The notes: generated by a model from the sequence alone, not told the origin. A stretch of 64,000 nucleotides of DNA from Motilimonas cestriensis (GCF_021295315.1 NZ_JAIMJA010000008.1:62001-126000); one strand, 5' to 3'. Shown: positions 18,800 through 28,716, counted from the first letter of the stretch. Program-made: numbers and translations.

Positions 18800-20107
18800 C
18801 TATTTTCCATGCTTTTTAATAAAATCAAGGACATCATTATAGCGGCCTCCATCATTGGCATAGCGAGCATAGTTTCTTGCTGTGGTTAGCCATTCAGTGG
18901 TCGTCGCACGGCTTTGTCCGAGTGATTGAGTAAAATGTTTCATTGTTATTTCAGTTTCTTCGCCAGTCTCGATGGTTTCGTCAATCGCTTCGTCTGCAGC
19001 CATCTCAATCAAATTGGCGAGATCAGCCCCAGAGTAGCCTGATGTTTTCTGCGCGATTGCATTAAACGCAATATCCGCTGTCATAGGACGATCTGTCATA
19101 TGATGTTTGAGAATGGCTTCTCGGGCGACAGCGTCAGGAGGAGGAATGAAAAACATCCGATCAAAGCGTCCCGGTCTGAGAAAAGCCGAATCGATCGCCC
19201 AAGGAACATTCGTTGACGCCAACACCAGTATGCCGTCATTTTGTTGTGAAAAGCCGTCGAGTTCGGTTAGAAATTGGCTGATGGTGTTGCTGGTGGCGTT
19301 GTTACGTGCATGCTCTCGCTTTCCGGCCAGTGCTTCTAGTTCGTCAAAAAAGATGACGGCGGGCTTTTCTTGGCGGGCTTTATCAAAAATCGCTTTAAGC
19401 TTTTGCTCTGACTCGCCAATATACATATCAAGAATGTCTGCTACTTCAACATTAAAAAATGAGGCATTACATTCACCGGCTGTTGCTCTAGCGAGTAATG
19501 TTTTACCGCAGCCAGGAGGTCCGTACAATAATACACCGCCACCTACTTTTTTCTTAAAACGCTGGAAGATGGAGGGCTTTTGAAAAGGTAAAATGATTCT
19601 CTTGTTAATTTGTTTTTTAATCGCTTCAAGGCCAACAACATCACTAAAATTGGTTGTTGGTTGACGATGGTGTGTTAGCGATAGCACCTCGGCCGTATTG
19701 GGTGTATCGATCACTCTGAGTTTAATTTTTTCATCGACCAATTGGAAATGCTGATCACGCGCTGCTGTTTTCAACTCAGGGTGTGATAATCGCAGAGATT
19801 GGTAGATGTTTTTTGCTAAATAACCGTGTTCGGATTGCTCAAGGGTATCTAAATAAACTTGAAAGCGATGATTGTCGAGCTTGGCCGCTACCTTGCTAAG
19901 GTGTTCAATATCTTTATCTTGCGCGAATGCTGTGCACAGTGAAATTAACGTTGTTTCAGCTAAATTTGTATCAATATCTCCAAGGTAGAGTTTTGCTTGC
20001 TCTAGCTGAGCGCTTTCGATGTAGCTTTTAACTAAAATGTTAGCTAATTCAGAAGAGGGGGCTGCAGTATAAGCTGCAGCTAAGCTATCCAGTGTTTGAG
20101 GATCCAT
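18800..20107 (-). CDS. AAA-family ATPase with helical-repeat N-terminus
   Basis: A 435-residue protein. Residues 1-125 are helical and TPR-like. An AAA module follows with Walker A GPPGCGKT (196-203), Walker B VIFFDE (251-256), a sensor-1 Asn at 300 and two arginine fingers in LRPGRFDR (R311, R314). This second-region-of-homology pattern marks the classical AAA clade (FtsH, Cdc48, Vps4), but no protease domain follows, so an unfoldase or remodelling role is likely. The C-terminal lid includes TSGYSGADLANLIEMAADEA. It is the first gene of an operon with two membrane proteins. The cellular target is unknown. Confidence 0.85.
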   Translation of the reverse strand: MDPQTLDSLAAAYTAAPSSELANILVKSYIESAQLEQAKLYLGDIDTNLAETTLISLCTAFAQDKDIEHLSKVAAKLDNHRFQVYLDTLEQSEHGYLAKNIYQSLRLSHPELKTAARDQHFQLVDEKIKLRVIDTPNTAEVLSLTHHRQPTTNFSDVVGLEAIKKQINKRIILPFQKPSIFQRFKKKVGGGVLLYGPPGCGKTLLARATAGECNASFFNVEVADILDMYIGESEQKLKAIFDKARQEKPAVIFFDELEALAGKREHARNNATSNTISQFLTELDGFSQQNDGILVLASTNVPWAIDSAFLRPGRFDRMFFIPPPDAVAREAILKHHMTDRPMTADIAFNAIAQKTSGYSGADLANLIEMAADEAIDETIETGEETEITMKHFTQSLGQSRATTTEWLTTARNYARYANDGGRYNDVLDFIKKHGK

Positions 20108-20521
20108 TGCTTTCTCTCATTGCCAATAATGAGTAGCTAAGAATACATTAAAGTGACTTTTATGGGTTAGTTAAGATAGCTTGAGCATAAGAATTGAGAG
20201 CTTGACCAATAATGATGTCGAGTTGGCTTATATCGACTAAGGTTTTTTTTCTGACGATCCCTTGTACTGGGTTGATTAGTCGAGTACTTCACAGCGTCAG
20301 CGCTAAACTGCTTGCAGCGCGGAATATTCAATGTCGAATGCTGTTAGTAGGCGGTTGACTATTTCTACCGTCACACCGGCTAATAGAGTTTTAGCGCGAG
20401 TAAATGATGTGTTTTGTCATCTAACGATGAAATATCACCACAAAGCTTGCACAAATTTATACCCACAAAGCAAAATCCTGATTAATATATCCGCCAATTA
20501 CAATCCTAGGAGTTGGGTAAA
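20108..20521. other. Intergenic region upstream of the AAA operon and efpL
   Basis: These 414 bp between divergent genes hold no convincing gene; the one short open frame on the plus strand overlaps efpL and looks spurious. AGGAG at 20508-20512 is the efpL Shine-Dalgarno sequence. Promoters for both genes must lie here, but I could not assign them with confidence. Confidence 0.4.
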
Positions 20522-21088
20522 ATGCCTAAAGCGAGTGAAATCAAAAAAAATATGGCCATTGAGTTTAATGGCGATGCTTATATTGTGCGTGATATCGAGC
20601 GCTCTGTGCCTCAAGGGCGCGCCGGCGGTAGTATTTATCGTATGCGTATGTACAGCGTGGGGACTAACCATAAGCTTGATCAGTCGTTTAAAGATTCAGA
20701 AATGTTGACGTTAGCCGATTTAACACGCCGTCCGGTGATGTTTTCTTATGCTGATGGTAACGAGTATGTATTTATGGATAACGAAGATTACTCATCTTAC
20801 AGCTTCAATAAAGAAAACATTGAAGATGAACTGTTGTTCATTGATGAAGAAACGAAAGGTTTGCAAGCCATCATAGTGAACGACGCGCCAGTTGCGATTG
20901 ATTTGCCAAGTAGCGTTGAGTTAGTGATTGCTGAAACAGAGCCTTCATTAAAAGGTGGCTCTGCAACCGCTCGTACTAAGCCTGCCACGTTAACAACTGG
21001 CTTAGTGGTGCAAGTGCCTGAGCACATTGCGCAAGGCGATAAAATTAAGATTAATGTTGAAGAGCGTAAGTTCAGCAGCCGCGCTTGA
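20522..21088 (+). CDS. efpL: Elongation factor P-like protein EfpL (YeiP)
   Basis: A 188-residue protein of normal EF-P/YeiP length with KOW-like, OB and C-terminal OB domains. The loop [10 protein letters not shown] carries an Arg at residue 33, where EF-P has its modified Lys; EfpL paralogues act with an unmodified Arg there. The C-terminus [13 protein letters not shown] is family-typical. It relieves ribosome stalling at difficult peptide motifs. ATG 20522 with AGGAG nine bases upstream is a better start than the TTG at 20513. Confidence 0.93.
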   Translation: MPKASEIKKNMAIEFNGDAYIVRDIERSVPQGRAGGSIYRMRMYSVGTNHKLDQSFKDSEMLTLADLTRRPVMFSYADGNEYVFMDNEDYSSYSFNKENIEDELLFIDEETKGLQAIIVNDAPVAIDLPSSVELVIAETEPSLKGGSATARTKPATLTTGLVVQVPEHIAQGDKIKINVEERKFSSRA

Positions 21089-21106
21089 TTTCTTCAGTTA
21101 ACGCTT

Positions 21107-21134
21107 GGTTTACCGCTTCGTGATGCGGTAAACC
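21107..21134 (+). terminator. Hairpin between efpL and rpmJ2
   Basis: A 10-bp perfect stem, GGTTTACCGC with GCGGTAAACC, and an 8-nt loop lie 18 bp past efpL. There is no strong T run, so it is a weak candidate terminator. It could serve both convergent genes. Confidence 0.5.
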
Positions 21135-21145
21135 TATTGATTATA

Positions 21146-21292
21146 TTAACCTTTACGTTTTTTGGTGCCGCCCTGCACTGCTTTAAATCTTGGGTTACTC
21201 TTACAAATGACATACAAACGTCCGCGTCGTTTGACTATCTGACAGTCTCGGTGGCGTTGTTTGGCTGATTTTAATGAGCTAAGTACCTGCAT
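21146..21292 (-). CDS. rpmJ: Ribosomal protein L36 type B (zinc-independent paralogue)
   Basis: A 48-residue protein found by reading the minus strand: it starts [20 protein letters not shown] and includes [19 protein letters not shown], clearly the YkgO form of L36. This paralogue lacks the full four-ligand zinc ribbon of the housekeeping form. Its ATG overlaps the rpmE2 stop by one base (TAATG), so translation is coupled. It is probably made in zinc shortage to release zinc held by normal L36. Confidence 0.93.
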   Translation of the reverse strand: MQVLSSLKSAKQRHRDCQIVKRRGRLYVICKSNPRFKAVQGGTKKRKG

Positions 21293-21558
21293 TATTTTTC
21301 CTTACCTGTTGATTTTGTAAAACCAAAACGATGGTTGAATTTGGCAATACGCCCTTCAGACTTAACTAAGCTTTGCTTGCCTGTGTAGAAAGGATGAGAT
21401 TCACTGGAAGTATCTAGGTAACAAACTGGATAGTGCTTGCCATCGTGCCACTGCATGGTTTGATCGCTTTTGTAAGTTGAGCGGATCAAAAATGAGTGAT
21501 TTGCGGAAGTATCGTGAAAGATAACATAGTCGTAGTCGGGGTGGATATTTGCTTGCAT
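21292..21558 (-). CDS. rpmE2: Ribosomal protein L31 type B (zinc-independent paralogue)
   Basis: An 88-residue protein of the YkgM/L31B type: [29 protein letters not shown] and [11 protein letters not shown] are family signatures. The CxxC zinc motif of ordinary L31 is absent. A strong Zur-box-like palindrome lies 20 bp upstream, and the Zur gene is at 62.6-63.1 kb of this window. The pair with rpmJ2 is the known zinc-sparing swap of ribosomal proteins. Confidence 0.95.
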   Translation of the reverse strand: MQANIHPDYDYVIFHDTSANHSFLIRSTYKSDQTMQWHDGKHYPVCYLDTSSESHPFYTGKQSLVKSEGRIAKFNHRFGFTKSTGKEK

Positions 21559-21577
21559 CGTCTCTTACTTGTGTTGT

Positions 21578-21596
21578 GATGTTATATTGTAACAAT
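21578..21596. promoter_or_regulatory. Putative Zur box before rpmE2-rpmJ2
   Basis: GATGTTATATTGTAACAAT is a near-palindrome matching the gammaproteobacterial Zur consensus, with GTTATA and TGTAAC as half-sites. Its position 20-38 bp before the rpmE2 start fits repression by zinc-loaded Zur. Confidence 0.75.
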
Positions 21597-21777
21597 AATG
21601 CAAATGATATCTATTATCAATAAGTTTTTATTGGCTTATTACTTGCATTAGTTACTTGCATTAGTTACTTGTGATGTGTTTGCAGTCAGCTCTACTGAAC
21701 GCATGCTATTGCCGTTTTAAGGTTAAGATTACCAAGGCGGTGCCGATATACTTGACTGAGGACGTAAGGATTAATTT

Positions 21778-22392
21778 ATGTATAAGTATTTATTAGGGTT
21801 GTTTTGCTGTAGTATTTTCGCCCTGCAGGCTGCACAAGATTATGAAGTAGTGCAACTATACACCCAAGATGAGCTGGTGGTATTGATTAATAATAACCAG
21901 CATTTAGCACGCGTAAAGAAAGATGAGTGTCAACTGGTGCAAGATATTGAAGCCCACGCGACTAAGGTGCAAGAGCCTACCTATCAATTTCTTTGGGGCG
22001 ATATGCTAGCTTGGGGGGTATGTGTTGATAAAGATCCCGAGCTTGGTGTTTACTTTATGTGGCAAGCGGCAAACCAAGGTTTGCCGGCGGCACTGGAACA
22101 GCTTGGTCGATATTATGTCAAAGGCACGTTAGTGCAGCGCGATATTGCTAAGGCGATGCCATTGTTACGCGAATCTGCTGGTTTAGGTTTTTTGCCGGCG
22201 CAGCTGCAATGGGCTGATTTGTTAGTAAAAGGTAATGGTAGCCCGAAAGATTATGAAGAGGCTTATCGTTTACTGCACCATGCGATTATTGCAGATAAGA
22301 AAACCCACCAACGGGCAGTTAACACCCTCAAGCAGTTGAGTCAAAAAATGCCCGCAAACGTAGTAGCAAGAGCAAAACGGATTGCACCGTAA
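21778..22392 (+). CDS. motX: MotX, sodium-driven polar flagellar motor protein
   Basis: A 204-residue protein with a signal peptide (LLGLFCCSIFALQAAQ), the MotX-typical VQLYTQDEL and DECQLVQDIEA segments, and Sel1-like repeats (AALEQLGRYYVKGTLVQRD). It ends NVVARAKR, as in Vibrio MotX. It forms the periplasmic T-ring with MotY and stabilises the PomAB sodium stator. No other flagellar gene is nearby except a CheX homologue at 62 kb. The neighbours are efpL and rnr. Confidence 0.93.
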   Translation: MYKYLLGLFCCSIFALQAAQDYEVVQLYTQDELVVLINNNQHLARVKKDECQLVQDIEAHATKVQEPTYQFLWGDMLAWGVCVDKDPELGVYFMWQAANQGLPAALEQLGRYYVKGTLVQRDIAKAMPLLRESAGLGFLPAQLQWADLLVKGNGSPKDYEEAYRLLHHAIIADKKTHQRAVNTLKQLSQKMPANVVARAKRIAP

Positions 22393-22428
22393 TTTGCTTC
22401 AGGTTACTTAAATTAAGAACAAAAAAAT

Positions 22429-22447
22429 AGGGAGCGTCCTGCTCCCT
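22429..22447 (-). terminator. Small hairpin between motX and rnr
   Basis: AGGGAGC-GTCCT-GCTCCCT has a run of A before it, so only a minus-strand transcript would show hairpin plus T tract. No minus-strand gene is visible nearby, so its role is uncertain. Confidence 0.4.
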
Positions 22448-22623
22448 CAATAAGGAATATAATGCTTTTACCTTATTAAGATTAGCTGTAGGTAAAGGTT
22501 TTATCCTGAAATAAACTTACTATATTTTCTTGCCTTTTATTCATTTCTGTTTTCGCGTATTTTTCATTCAAAAAACAAGGGATTCGGATATACTGGCAGG
22601 TATTCCTTCGAGGAGAAGAACAC

Positions 22624-25122
22624 ATGTCACAAGACCCATTTGAAGCGCGCGAAGCGCAGAAGTACGATAAACCCATTCCCAGCCGTGAATTTATTTTGAA
22701 CCTGCTTGAAAAGCTTGGTAAACCGGCCACTCGCGATGAGTTATTTAAAACATTAGAACTTAGCACCGACGATGATTACATTGCCCTGCGCCGCCGTTTA
22801 AAGGCGATGGAGCGCGATGGTCAATTGGTCTATTGTCGCAATGCGAGTTATGCCTTACCGGACAAATTAGAACTGGTAAAGGGTAAAGTCATTGGCCACA
22901 AAGATGGCTTTGGTTTTGTTAAACCAGAAGAAGGCGGGGTGGATTTATTCTTACCGCCAAAACAAATGATGTCGCTATTTCATGGCGATTACGTGCTGGT
23001 TCAACCGGTAAAAGTCGACGCTCGCGGTCGCACCGAAGCGCGACTAATTCGCGTGTTGGATGACACTCCGATACAAGTGGTAGGGCGCTTCTTCTTAGAA
23101 GATGGTGTCGGCTTCGTGGTACCTGACGACAGCCGTATTGCACAAGATATTATTGTACCTACGGAAGTGCGAAATGGCGCTCGTCACGGCCAAGTGGTAG
23201 TGACTGAAATCACCACTCGCCCACGACCTCGTGTTAATGCTATTGGTAAGGTAATTGAAATTCTTGGCCAAAATATGGCGCCAGGGATGGAAGTAGAAAT
23301 TGCTTTGCGCACTCATGATATTCCGCACAGCTGGCCAGATGGCATTGATAAAGAGCTAAACGTATTTGGTGATGCTGTGCCTGAGCATGCCAAAGTTGGT
23401 CGCGTCGATCTGCGTGATTTACCGCTAGTCACCATAGACGGTGAAGATGCCCGTGACTTTGACGATGCGGTTTACTGTGAGAAAAAACCATCGGGCGGTT
23501 GGCGTTTATGGGTCGCCATTGCCGATGTTAGTTATTACGTGCGACACGGCAGTATTTTAGATAAAGAAGCGTTAAATCGCGGTAACTCGGTTTATTTCCC
23601 TGACCAGGTTATTCCTATGTTGCCGGAAAAGCTCTCCAACGGTTTATGTTCACTTAACCCTCAAGTTGATCGTTTGTGTATGGTATGTGAAATGACCATT
23701 TCTGCGGCAGGTCGTTTGTCGGGTTACAAGTTTTACGAAGCGGTGATGAACTCCCATGCGCGTTTTACTTACACCAAAGTGGCAAATATTTTAGATGGCG
23801 ATGAAGCCTTACGTGAGCAGTATTCAAGCCATGTAAAACACTTGCACGAGCTACACGCGATGTATCAAGCACTGAAAAGTGCGCGTCATATTCGTGGTGG
23901 CATGGAGTTTGAAACCCAAGAAACCCGTTTCATTTTTAACTCGCAACGCAAAATTGAACAGATAGTGCCTTTGCACCGCAATGATGCCCATAAGATCATC
24001 GAAGAATGTATGATCCAAGCCAACGTATCGGCGGCGCGCTACATTGAAAAAATGGAAGCTCACGCGTTATTTCGAGTACATGAAACGCCGGGTGAAGAAA
24101 AGCTGACCGGCTTTAGAAGCTTTTTAAGTGAGCTGGGTTTAGAGCTGCGTGGTGGCCTAGAGCCGCAGCCGCGCGACTATGCTGATTTGGCAGATAAAAT
24201 TAAAGAGCGCCCTGATGCTGAGCTGATCCAAACCATGCTGCTACGCTCAATGAAGCAAGCCGTGTATCAAGATGAAAACGTCGGCCACTTTGGCTTGGCA
24301 CTTAAAGAATACGCGCACTTTACCTCGCCTATTCGTCGCTACCCTGATTTGATCTTACATCGCGCCATTAAGTTCCAATTGGCGAAAGAGGTGAAAAACC
24401 CTGGCCATCGTTGGACCGATACTGGCGGTTACCATTACCTTGAAGAAGATATGCCAATCTTAGGTGAGCAATGTTCAATGACCGAGCGCCGTGCTGACGA
24501 TGCTACCCGCGATGTAGCGGACTTCTTGAAATGTGAGTACATGCAAGATCACGTTGGCGATGAAATGCAAGGCACCATCGCGGCGGTGACTAACTTTGGC
24601 TTCTTTGTTCGTTTAAATGACTTGCACATCGACGGCCTTGTTCACGTTACTTCTTTACCGGGAGATTATTATCAGTATGATGCCGGTCGACAAGTGATGC
24701 AGGGTGAGCGCACCGGTCGCGTGTTCCGTATCGGTGATACCTTGTCGGTTAAGGTGCTGTCAGTCAATTTAGACGATAAGAAAATTGATTTTGAATTAGC
24801 AGGTGAAGAAGGCGGACGTCGTCGCTCTGGCCGTAAACCCAATGCCGCTAAAGGCGACGACAGTACAGCCAAGCCGAGCGGTAGAAAACCTCGTGGCGGC
24901 AGTAAGCGCGGGGGCGATAGACAGCAAAACAGTGCAGGGCAAGATAGGCCTGCCAGCGAGCAAGCTACGACTGAAAAGACAACCGATAAACCTATCAGGC
25001 GCAAAGGTAAAGGCAAGGGTCATAGCATTGAGCTAGCATCCGGTAAGCCGAAAAAGAAAAAGACAGTTAAAAAGTCTAAGCGTGTGGCTAAAAACAAAAA
25101 TAAAGCGAAGAAAACGAAATGA
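22624..25122 (+). CDS. rnr: Ribonuclease R
   Basis: An 832-residue protein with the standard order: an N-terminal helix-turn-helix (about 20-85), cold-shock-like OB domains (about 90-240), the RNB exonuclease domain with [10 protein letters not shown] near 272-281 carrying the metal-binding Asp residues, an S1 domain near 645-730, and a basic Lys/Arg-rich tail of about 100 residues. It degrades structured RNA 3' to 5' and takes part in rRNA and tmRNA quality control. AGGAG precedes the ATG. Its stop overlaps the rlmB start (ATGA), as in other gammaproteobacteria. Confidence 0.97.
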   Translation: MSQDPFEAREAQKYDKPIPSREFILNLLEKLGKPATRDELFKTLELSTDDDYIALRRRLKAMERDGQLVYCRNASYALPDKLELVKGKVIGHKDGFGFVKPEEGGVDLFLPPKQMMSLFHGDYVLVQPVKVDARGRTEARLIRVLDDTPIQVVGRFFLEDGVGFVVPDDSRIAQDIIVPTEVRNGARHGQVVVTEITTRPRPRVNAIGKVIEILGQNMAPGMEVEIALRTHDIPHSWPDGIDKELNVFGDAVPEHAKVGRVDLRDLPLVTIDGEDARDFDDAVYCEKKPSGGWRLWVAIADVSYYVRHGSILDKEALNRGNSVYFPDQVIPMLPEKLSNGLCSLNPQVDRLCMVCEMTISAAGRLSGYKFYEAVMNSHARFTYTKVANILDGDEALREQYSSHVKHLHELHAMYQALKSARHIRGGMEFETQETRFIFNSQRKIEQIVPLHRNDAHKIIEECMIQANVSAARYIEKMEAHALFRVHETPGEEKLTGFRSFLSELGLELRGGLEPQPRDYADLADKIKERPDAELIQTMLLRSMKQAVYQDENVGHFGLALKEYAHFTSPIRRYPDLILHRAIKFQLAKEVKNPGHRWTDTGGYHYLEEDMPILGEQCSMTERRADDATRDVADFLKCEYMQDHVGDEMQGTIAAVTNFGFFVRLNDLHIDGLVHVTSLPGDYYQYDAGRQVMQGERTGRVFRIGDTLSVKVLSVNLDDKKIDFELAGEEGGRRRSGRKPNAAKGDDSTAKPSGRKPRGGSKRGGDRQQNSAGQDRPASEQATTEKTTDKPIRRKGKGKGHSIELASGKPKKKKTVKKSKRVAKNKNKAKKTK

Positions 25123-25874
25123 GCAAATCTGAATTAATCTACGGTATTCATGCCGTAGAGGCGACACTAGAAAATAACCCTGAGCGTATTATTGAAGTGT
25201 ACGCCCTAAAAGGCCGCCAAGACGAACGTATGTTACCGATTATTCAAGGTTTACAACGCTTGGGTGTGTCGGTGCAATTCATGCAGCGTAAAGCATTGGA
25301 TGATAAAACCGATGGTGGTCAGCATCAGGGCATTATTGCACGCGTGAAAGCAGCGCCGGTGCTCAACGAAGGTGATTTAGATGACATCCTGAAAGCTAAC
25401 GATGGCTCTGCCTTTTTATTGATTTTGGATGGGGTTACCGATCCTCATAATCTAGGTGCTTGTTTACGCAGTGCTGATGCTGCGGGCGTGCATGCCGTGG
25501 TAGTGCCAAAAGATAAATCAGCAAGCTTAACGCCAACCGTGCGTAAAGTGGCGTGTGGCGCTGCGGAAAGTATCCCACTTATTCAAGTCACCAACCTAGC
25601 GCGCACGTTGCGTGAGTTAAAAGAAGCGGGTGTATGGCTGTATGGCGCTGCGGGTGAAGCCACGCAAACCTTGTATGAAACCAAGTTAACTGGCCCTGTC
25701 GGTCTAGTAATGGGCGCTGAAGGTGCGGGTTTACGTCGTTTAACTCGCGAGCATTGTGATGAGTTAATTAGCTTGCCAATGGCTGGCTCGGTATCGAGCT
25801 TGAACGTGTCGGTAGCGACCGGTATTTGCTTGTTTGAAGTAGTGCGCCAGCGCGCTGGTTATCAAGCTAAGTAA
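25119..25874 (+). CDS. rlmB: 23S rRNA (Gm2251) 2'-O-methyltransferase RlmB
   Basis: A 251-residue SpoU-family protein. An N-terminal RNA-binding domain starts [10 protein letters not shown]. The knotted SPOUT domain follows with motif 1 [18 protein letters not shown], motif 2 [12 protein letters not shown] and motif 3 [17 protein letters not shown]. It methylates G2251 in the ribosomal P-loop region. It is translationally coupled to rnr by a 4-bp overlap. Confidence 0.97.
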   Translation: MSKSELIYGIHAVEATLENNPERIIEVYALKGRQDERMLPIIQGLQRLGVSVQFMQRKALDDKTDGGQHQGIIARVKAAPVLNEGDLDDILKANDGSAFLLILDGVTDPHNLGACLRSADAAGVHAVVVPKDKSASLTPTVRKVACGAAESIPLIQVTNLARTLRELKEAGVWLYGAAGEATQTLYETKLTGPVGLVMGAEGAGLRRLTREHCDELISLPMAGSVSSLNVSVATGICLFEVVRQRAGYQAK

Positions 25875-25883
25875 ACCGGTCTT

Positions 25884-26351
25884 ATGAATAAGGGCTTATC
25901 ACACGAAATAAAGTGGCAGCTTAGTCACTTTACGCAATTGACTGCCACCCAGTGGTATCAAATTGCGGCACTGCGGATGGCGATATTCGTGGTTGAGCAA
26001 GATTGCCCTTATCAAGATTTAGACGGTTTAGATTGTCATCCTGACACGCTGCACTTATCAGCGTGGCAAGGTGATGAGGTGGTAGGGTATTTACGTATCC
26101 TGCCGCCGCATACTGCCTATCCGCAAGCCTCTATTGGCAGAGTAATCGTGGCGATGCCTGCGAGAAGTATCGGCTTAGGTCATCAATTGATGGCCCGAGG
26201 CGTGACGGCTGCAAAGGCTCACTTTAATCTGCCTTTTTATCTTAGCGCACAGACCCACTTACAAGGTTTTTACTTGCAGCACGGTTTTCAGATTGTCGGT
26301 GAGCCTTATCTAGAAGACGGCATCCCTCACATTGGTATGATGCTTGATTAG
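25884..26351 (+). CDS. elaA: ElaA-like GNAT N-acetyltransferase
   Basis: A 155-residue protein with ElaA signatures: an early ALRMAIFVVEQDCPYQDLDG, then GYLRILPP and IGRVIVAMPARSIGLGHQLM (the acetyl-CoA binding loop). The acceptor substrate in this family is not established. It follows rlmB by 9 bp and is probably the last gene of the rnr operon. Confidence 0.88.
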   Translation: MNKGLSHEIKWQLSHFTQLTATQWYQIAALRMAIFVVEQDCPYQDLDGLDCHPDTLHLSAWQGDEVVGYLRILPPHTAYPQASIGRVIVAMPARSIGLGHQLMARGVTAAKAHFNLPFYLSAQTHLQGFYLQHGFQIVGEPYLEDGIPHIGMMLD

Positions 26352-26393
26352 CCAAAAAACGCATCGGCAACATAGCTTAATGAAGCCTGCTGG

Positions 26394-27080
26394 TTAACCT
26401 AAGTTGAAGCCGAACAAACGGCTGTTCCAGTCTTCCACTTTACTTGTTTCTAAGCGCTGCTGTGCTTTAACCTTCCAGCTTTCTGAAAGCGCACTGCACG
26501 CTACTAGTTGCTGTAGAAAAGCCTCATTCAATGGGTCATTAAAGAACCGCCACGCGACTTCTTTTACGGTCAACTCGGGAAAGGCTCTCGAAATTAAGCT
26601 CAGTTGTGTATTTGGCGTAATATTCCCAGGCTGTAAAACGCGCAGTAAATAACCCGCTAAGCCATTTACTTGAAGTAATAAAGCCATATTAGGAATGGCA
26701 AAGCGGTGATTCAACTTAAAACAAGGCGAGCGCGGTTGGCTGACCTCTATCACTGCGTCGCCTAATTGAAACACATCGCCGATGCAGACCTCTGTTTCAG
26801 TCAGCCCTTGCGCCGATAAATTTTCACCGAACGCTCCAGCTTTAAAGCAATTTCGTTCTGGATAGCTGTGCTGCCATGACAAGTAATGCTCTACAGGGTA
26901 GAGGTGTAACGCTCTATCAACACCGCCGTGATGCTTAGTGTCTGCTTGTTGATCGTTAGCGAGACCTTGCTCAGATAACCAAGTAGACTCTGTGATTGGC
27001 GCTTTCTTGATTGCACTGGTTAGGTTTACAGTTAATGGCTGAATGGTCCCAGATAAGACCGTTACGTTAGTTGTTTGCAT
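26394..27080 (-). CDS. yiiM: MOSC-domain molybdenum-cofactor protein, YiiM-like
   Basis: A 228-residue protein from ATG 27080, which has GGA upstream; an ATG at 27104 without a ribosome site is the alternative. MOSC and 3-alpha domain features are clear: HHGGVDRALHLYP, AFGENLS and the presumed cofactor-ligand Cys120 in VSQPRSPCFKL. E. coli YiiM reduces N-hydroxylated bases such as 6-hydroxylaminopurine. It overlaps the end of hmp by 14 bp and is the last gene of the DUF2024-hmp-yiiM operon. Its company suggests repair of N-hydroxyl products during nitrogen-oxide stress (inference). Confidence 0.88.
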   Translation of the reverse strand: MQTTNVTVLSGTIQPLTVNLTSAIKKAPITESTWLSEQGLANDQQADTKHHGGVDRALHLYPVEHYLSWQHSYPERNCFKAGAFGENLSAQGLTETEVCIGDVFQLGDAVIEVSQPRSPCFKLNHRFAIPNMALLLQVNGLAGYLLRVLQPGNITPNTQLSLISRAFPELTVKEVAWRFFNDPLNEAFLQQLVACSALSESWKVKAQQRLETSKVEDWNSRLFGFNLG

Positions 27081-28266
27081 CAATATGTGGTCCAAAGTTT
27101 TCATAGTGAATACGATCAGGAGTCACTCCCATCGAGGTTAATTGCCGATACATCTCTGCCATAAACCCTGTCGGCCCACAACAGTAAAAATGTGCTTGTT
27201 CAATTGGCAGCTCAGATGCCACTTTGTCTAAAGACATTAAACCAGAAAAGTCATAATCTTCGCTTTTTAAATCGTTAGCGAGGGGGGATTGGTACCAAAC
27301 CCAGCGGTGTAGTTTGGGATGAGCTTTGCATTGAAAGTTGAGGTGCTTGGCAAAGGCATGATGCTGGCCATTTTCACAACCATGAAGATAATAAATATCT
27401 TTGCTTAAAGGCTGTTTTAAAGTGCTATTCAACATGCTCAATAATGGAGTTTGGCCAATACCACCAGACAACAACACTATTGGCGTTTGTAGTGGTAAGT
27501 TGAGATAAAAATCTCCGGAGGGAGGGGTTACATTTATAATACTTTGCAGTGGTAATTGGTGTAAATACGGTGAGACCTCTCCATCATGCTCACATTTTAC
27601 GGAAATGCGGTAGTATTCGCTGTTACTGGTATCAGAAAGAGAATATTGACGAATCGCATCGTAATCTTGGCCCGCAGCGCGAAGCTGTATACCTATATAT
27701 TGCCCCGGGAGAAAGTCAGCGACTGGCGCACCATCTTCTGGCATCAGAATAAAAGATTGAATCAACTCGCTTTCCATTATTTTATCGTGAATGATAAAGC
27801 GTCTAAAACCTTGCCAACCGCCAACTTTATTGGCTTGTGCCGTATAGATTGCCTGCTCTCGTGTAATAAAAATATTGGCCAAAAATTGGTAAGCTTCTAT
27901 CCATGCTTGTTGAATATCAGGGGTTATTAACTCGCCACCTAAGTCGCCCAACGTCCCAATAAGCTCTTGCCCTACTACTTCATAATGCTCTGCTTGTACC
28001 AGTACACTGCTGTGCTTTTGCGCGATGCGTTCAACCGCTGATGTCAATGCAGGTAAATCATCTAGATAATGTACATAAGCGCCAATTGCGCTAAATAGCG
28101 CTAGCTGTTGGCGGCCGGAAGCTTGGTTAGCGCGGTTAAAGGTATGTTGCAGATCAGGGTAGTTCTTAAATAAACGTTGATAGAAGTGCGCAGTAAGCGC
28201 GGGACCATGGCTGGTTAAGAAAGGGGCGGTTGATTTAACTCGTTCTACAGTTTGTTGACTTAACAT
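27067..28266 (-). CDS. hmp: Flavohemoglobin, nitric oxide dioxygenase
   Basis: A 399-residue protein from ATG 28266; the longer frame to 28302 adds an unlikely hydrophobic leader. An N-terminal globin domain (about 1-138) is followed by an FAD domain with RQYSLSD and an NAD domain with GGIGQTPLL and CCGPTGFM. It converts NO and O2 to nitrate in the cytoplasm. It lies 61 bp after a DUF2024 gene and overlaps yiiM. No NsrR-type site was recognised. The operon promoter region instead carries GTTTCG-N3-CGAAAC, shared with the adjacent MarR regulator. Confidence 0.95.
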   Translation of the reverse strand: MLSQQTVERVKSTAPFLTSHGPALTAHFYQRLFKNYPDLQHTFNRANQASGRQQLALFSAIGAYVHYLDDLPALTSAVERIAQKHSSVLVQAEHYEVVGQELIGTLGDLGGELITPDIQQAWIEAYQFLANIFITREQAIYTAQANKVGGWQGFRRFIIHDKIMESELIQSFILMPEDGAPVADFLPGQYIGIQLRAAGQDYDAIRQYSLSDTSNSEYYRISVKCEHDGEVSPYLHQLPLQSIINVTPPSGDFYLNLPLQTPIVLLSGGIGQTPLLSMLNSTLKQPLSKDIYYLHGCENGQHHAFAKHLNFQCKAHPKLHRWVWYQSPLANDLKSEDYDFSGLMSLDKVASELPIEQAHFYCCGPTGFMAEMYRQLTSMGVTPDRIHYENFGPHIDANN

Positions 28267-28327
28267 AATGATCACTTTTATTGGATAGAAAATATATAAC
28301 ACGGCTCATCACTGGGTGAACATTGTG

Positions 28328-28588
28328 TTAGGCGGGACAACCTTCCAACTTGTAAATAGCAAAGCCTGTTTTTAAAACGTCATCCGCAAATTGCGGTAAA
28401 CTGGCAGAGGTATGACAAAACAAACAACCACTTGGCTTAATGGTAGCTTCTGGTTCGCCGATGCTGGCTAGCCATTGCAATGCATATTGTTGCGCTTGAA
28501 GCTCATTTTTCTCTGGGATCAGTACATCAAAATGGATGATCTTACCTGAAGGGCTGTAAGCGAATGTGTCAAAAACATGAAGCTTCAT
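28328..28588 (-). CDS. DUF2024-family small cysteine protein, copy 1
   Basis: An 86-residue protein from ATG 28588, matching the length of its paralogue at 35.05-35.31 kb; 49 of 86 positions are identical by my count, without gaps. Conserved C55, C58 and H59 (CLFCH) plus C84 in a terminal EGCPA suggest a metal or thiol site. DUF2024 has no established function. It is the first gene of the hmp operon, just behind the operator region. A role in redox or nitrogen-oxide handling is inferred from both operon contexts. Confidence 0.85.
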   Translation of the reverse strand: MKLHVFDTFAYSPSGKIIHFDVLIPEKNELQAQQYALQWLASIGEPEATIKPSGCLFCHTSASLPQFADDVLKTGFAIYKLEGCPA

Positions 28589-28716
28589 AAAATATTTCTC
28601 ACAATAGTTGACCGATAAAGTTACCACTGATAACTAGGTAACTCCTTTTACCAATAGTGTTATGCCCAATATCAAGCTAGCAAAAACAAAATTAGTGAAA
28701 CATTAAGTCTATTTTG

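Noticed and set aside
15300-20107. Anti-phage defence island
   Set aside because: An AAA ATPase is present, but no nuclease, toxin, reverse transcriptase or other defence effector was recognised.
20331-20708. 125-residue plus-strand frame before efpL
   Set aside because: It overlaps efpL in another frame and has no family features or ribosome site.
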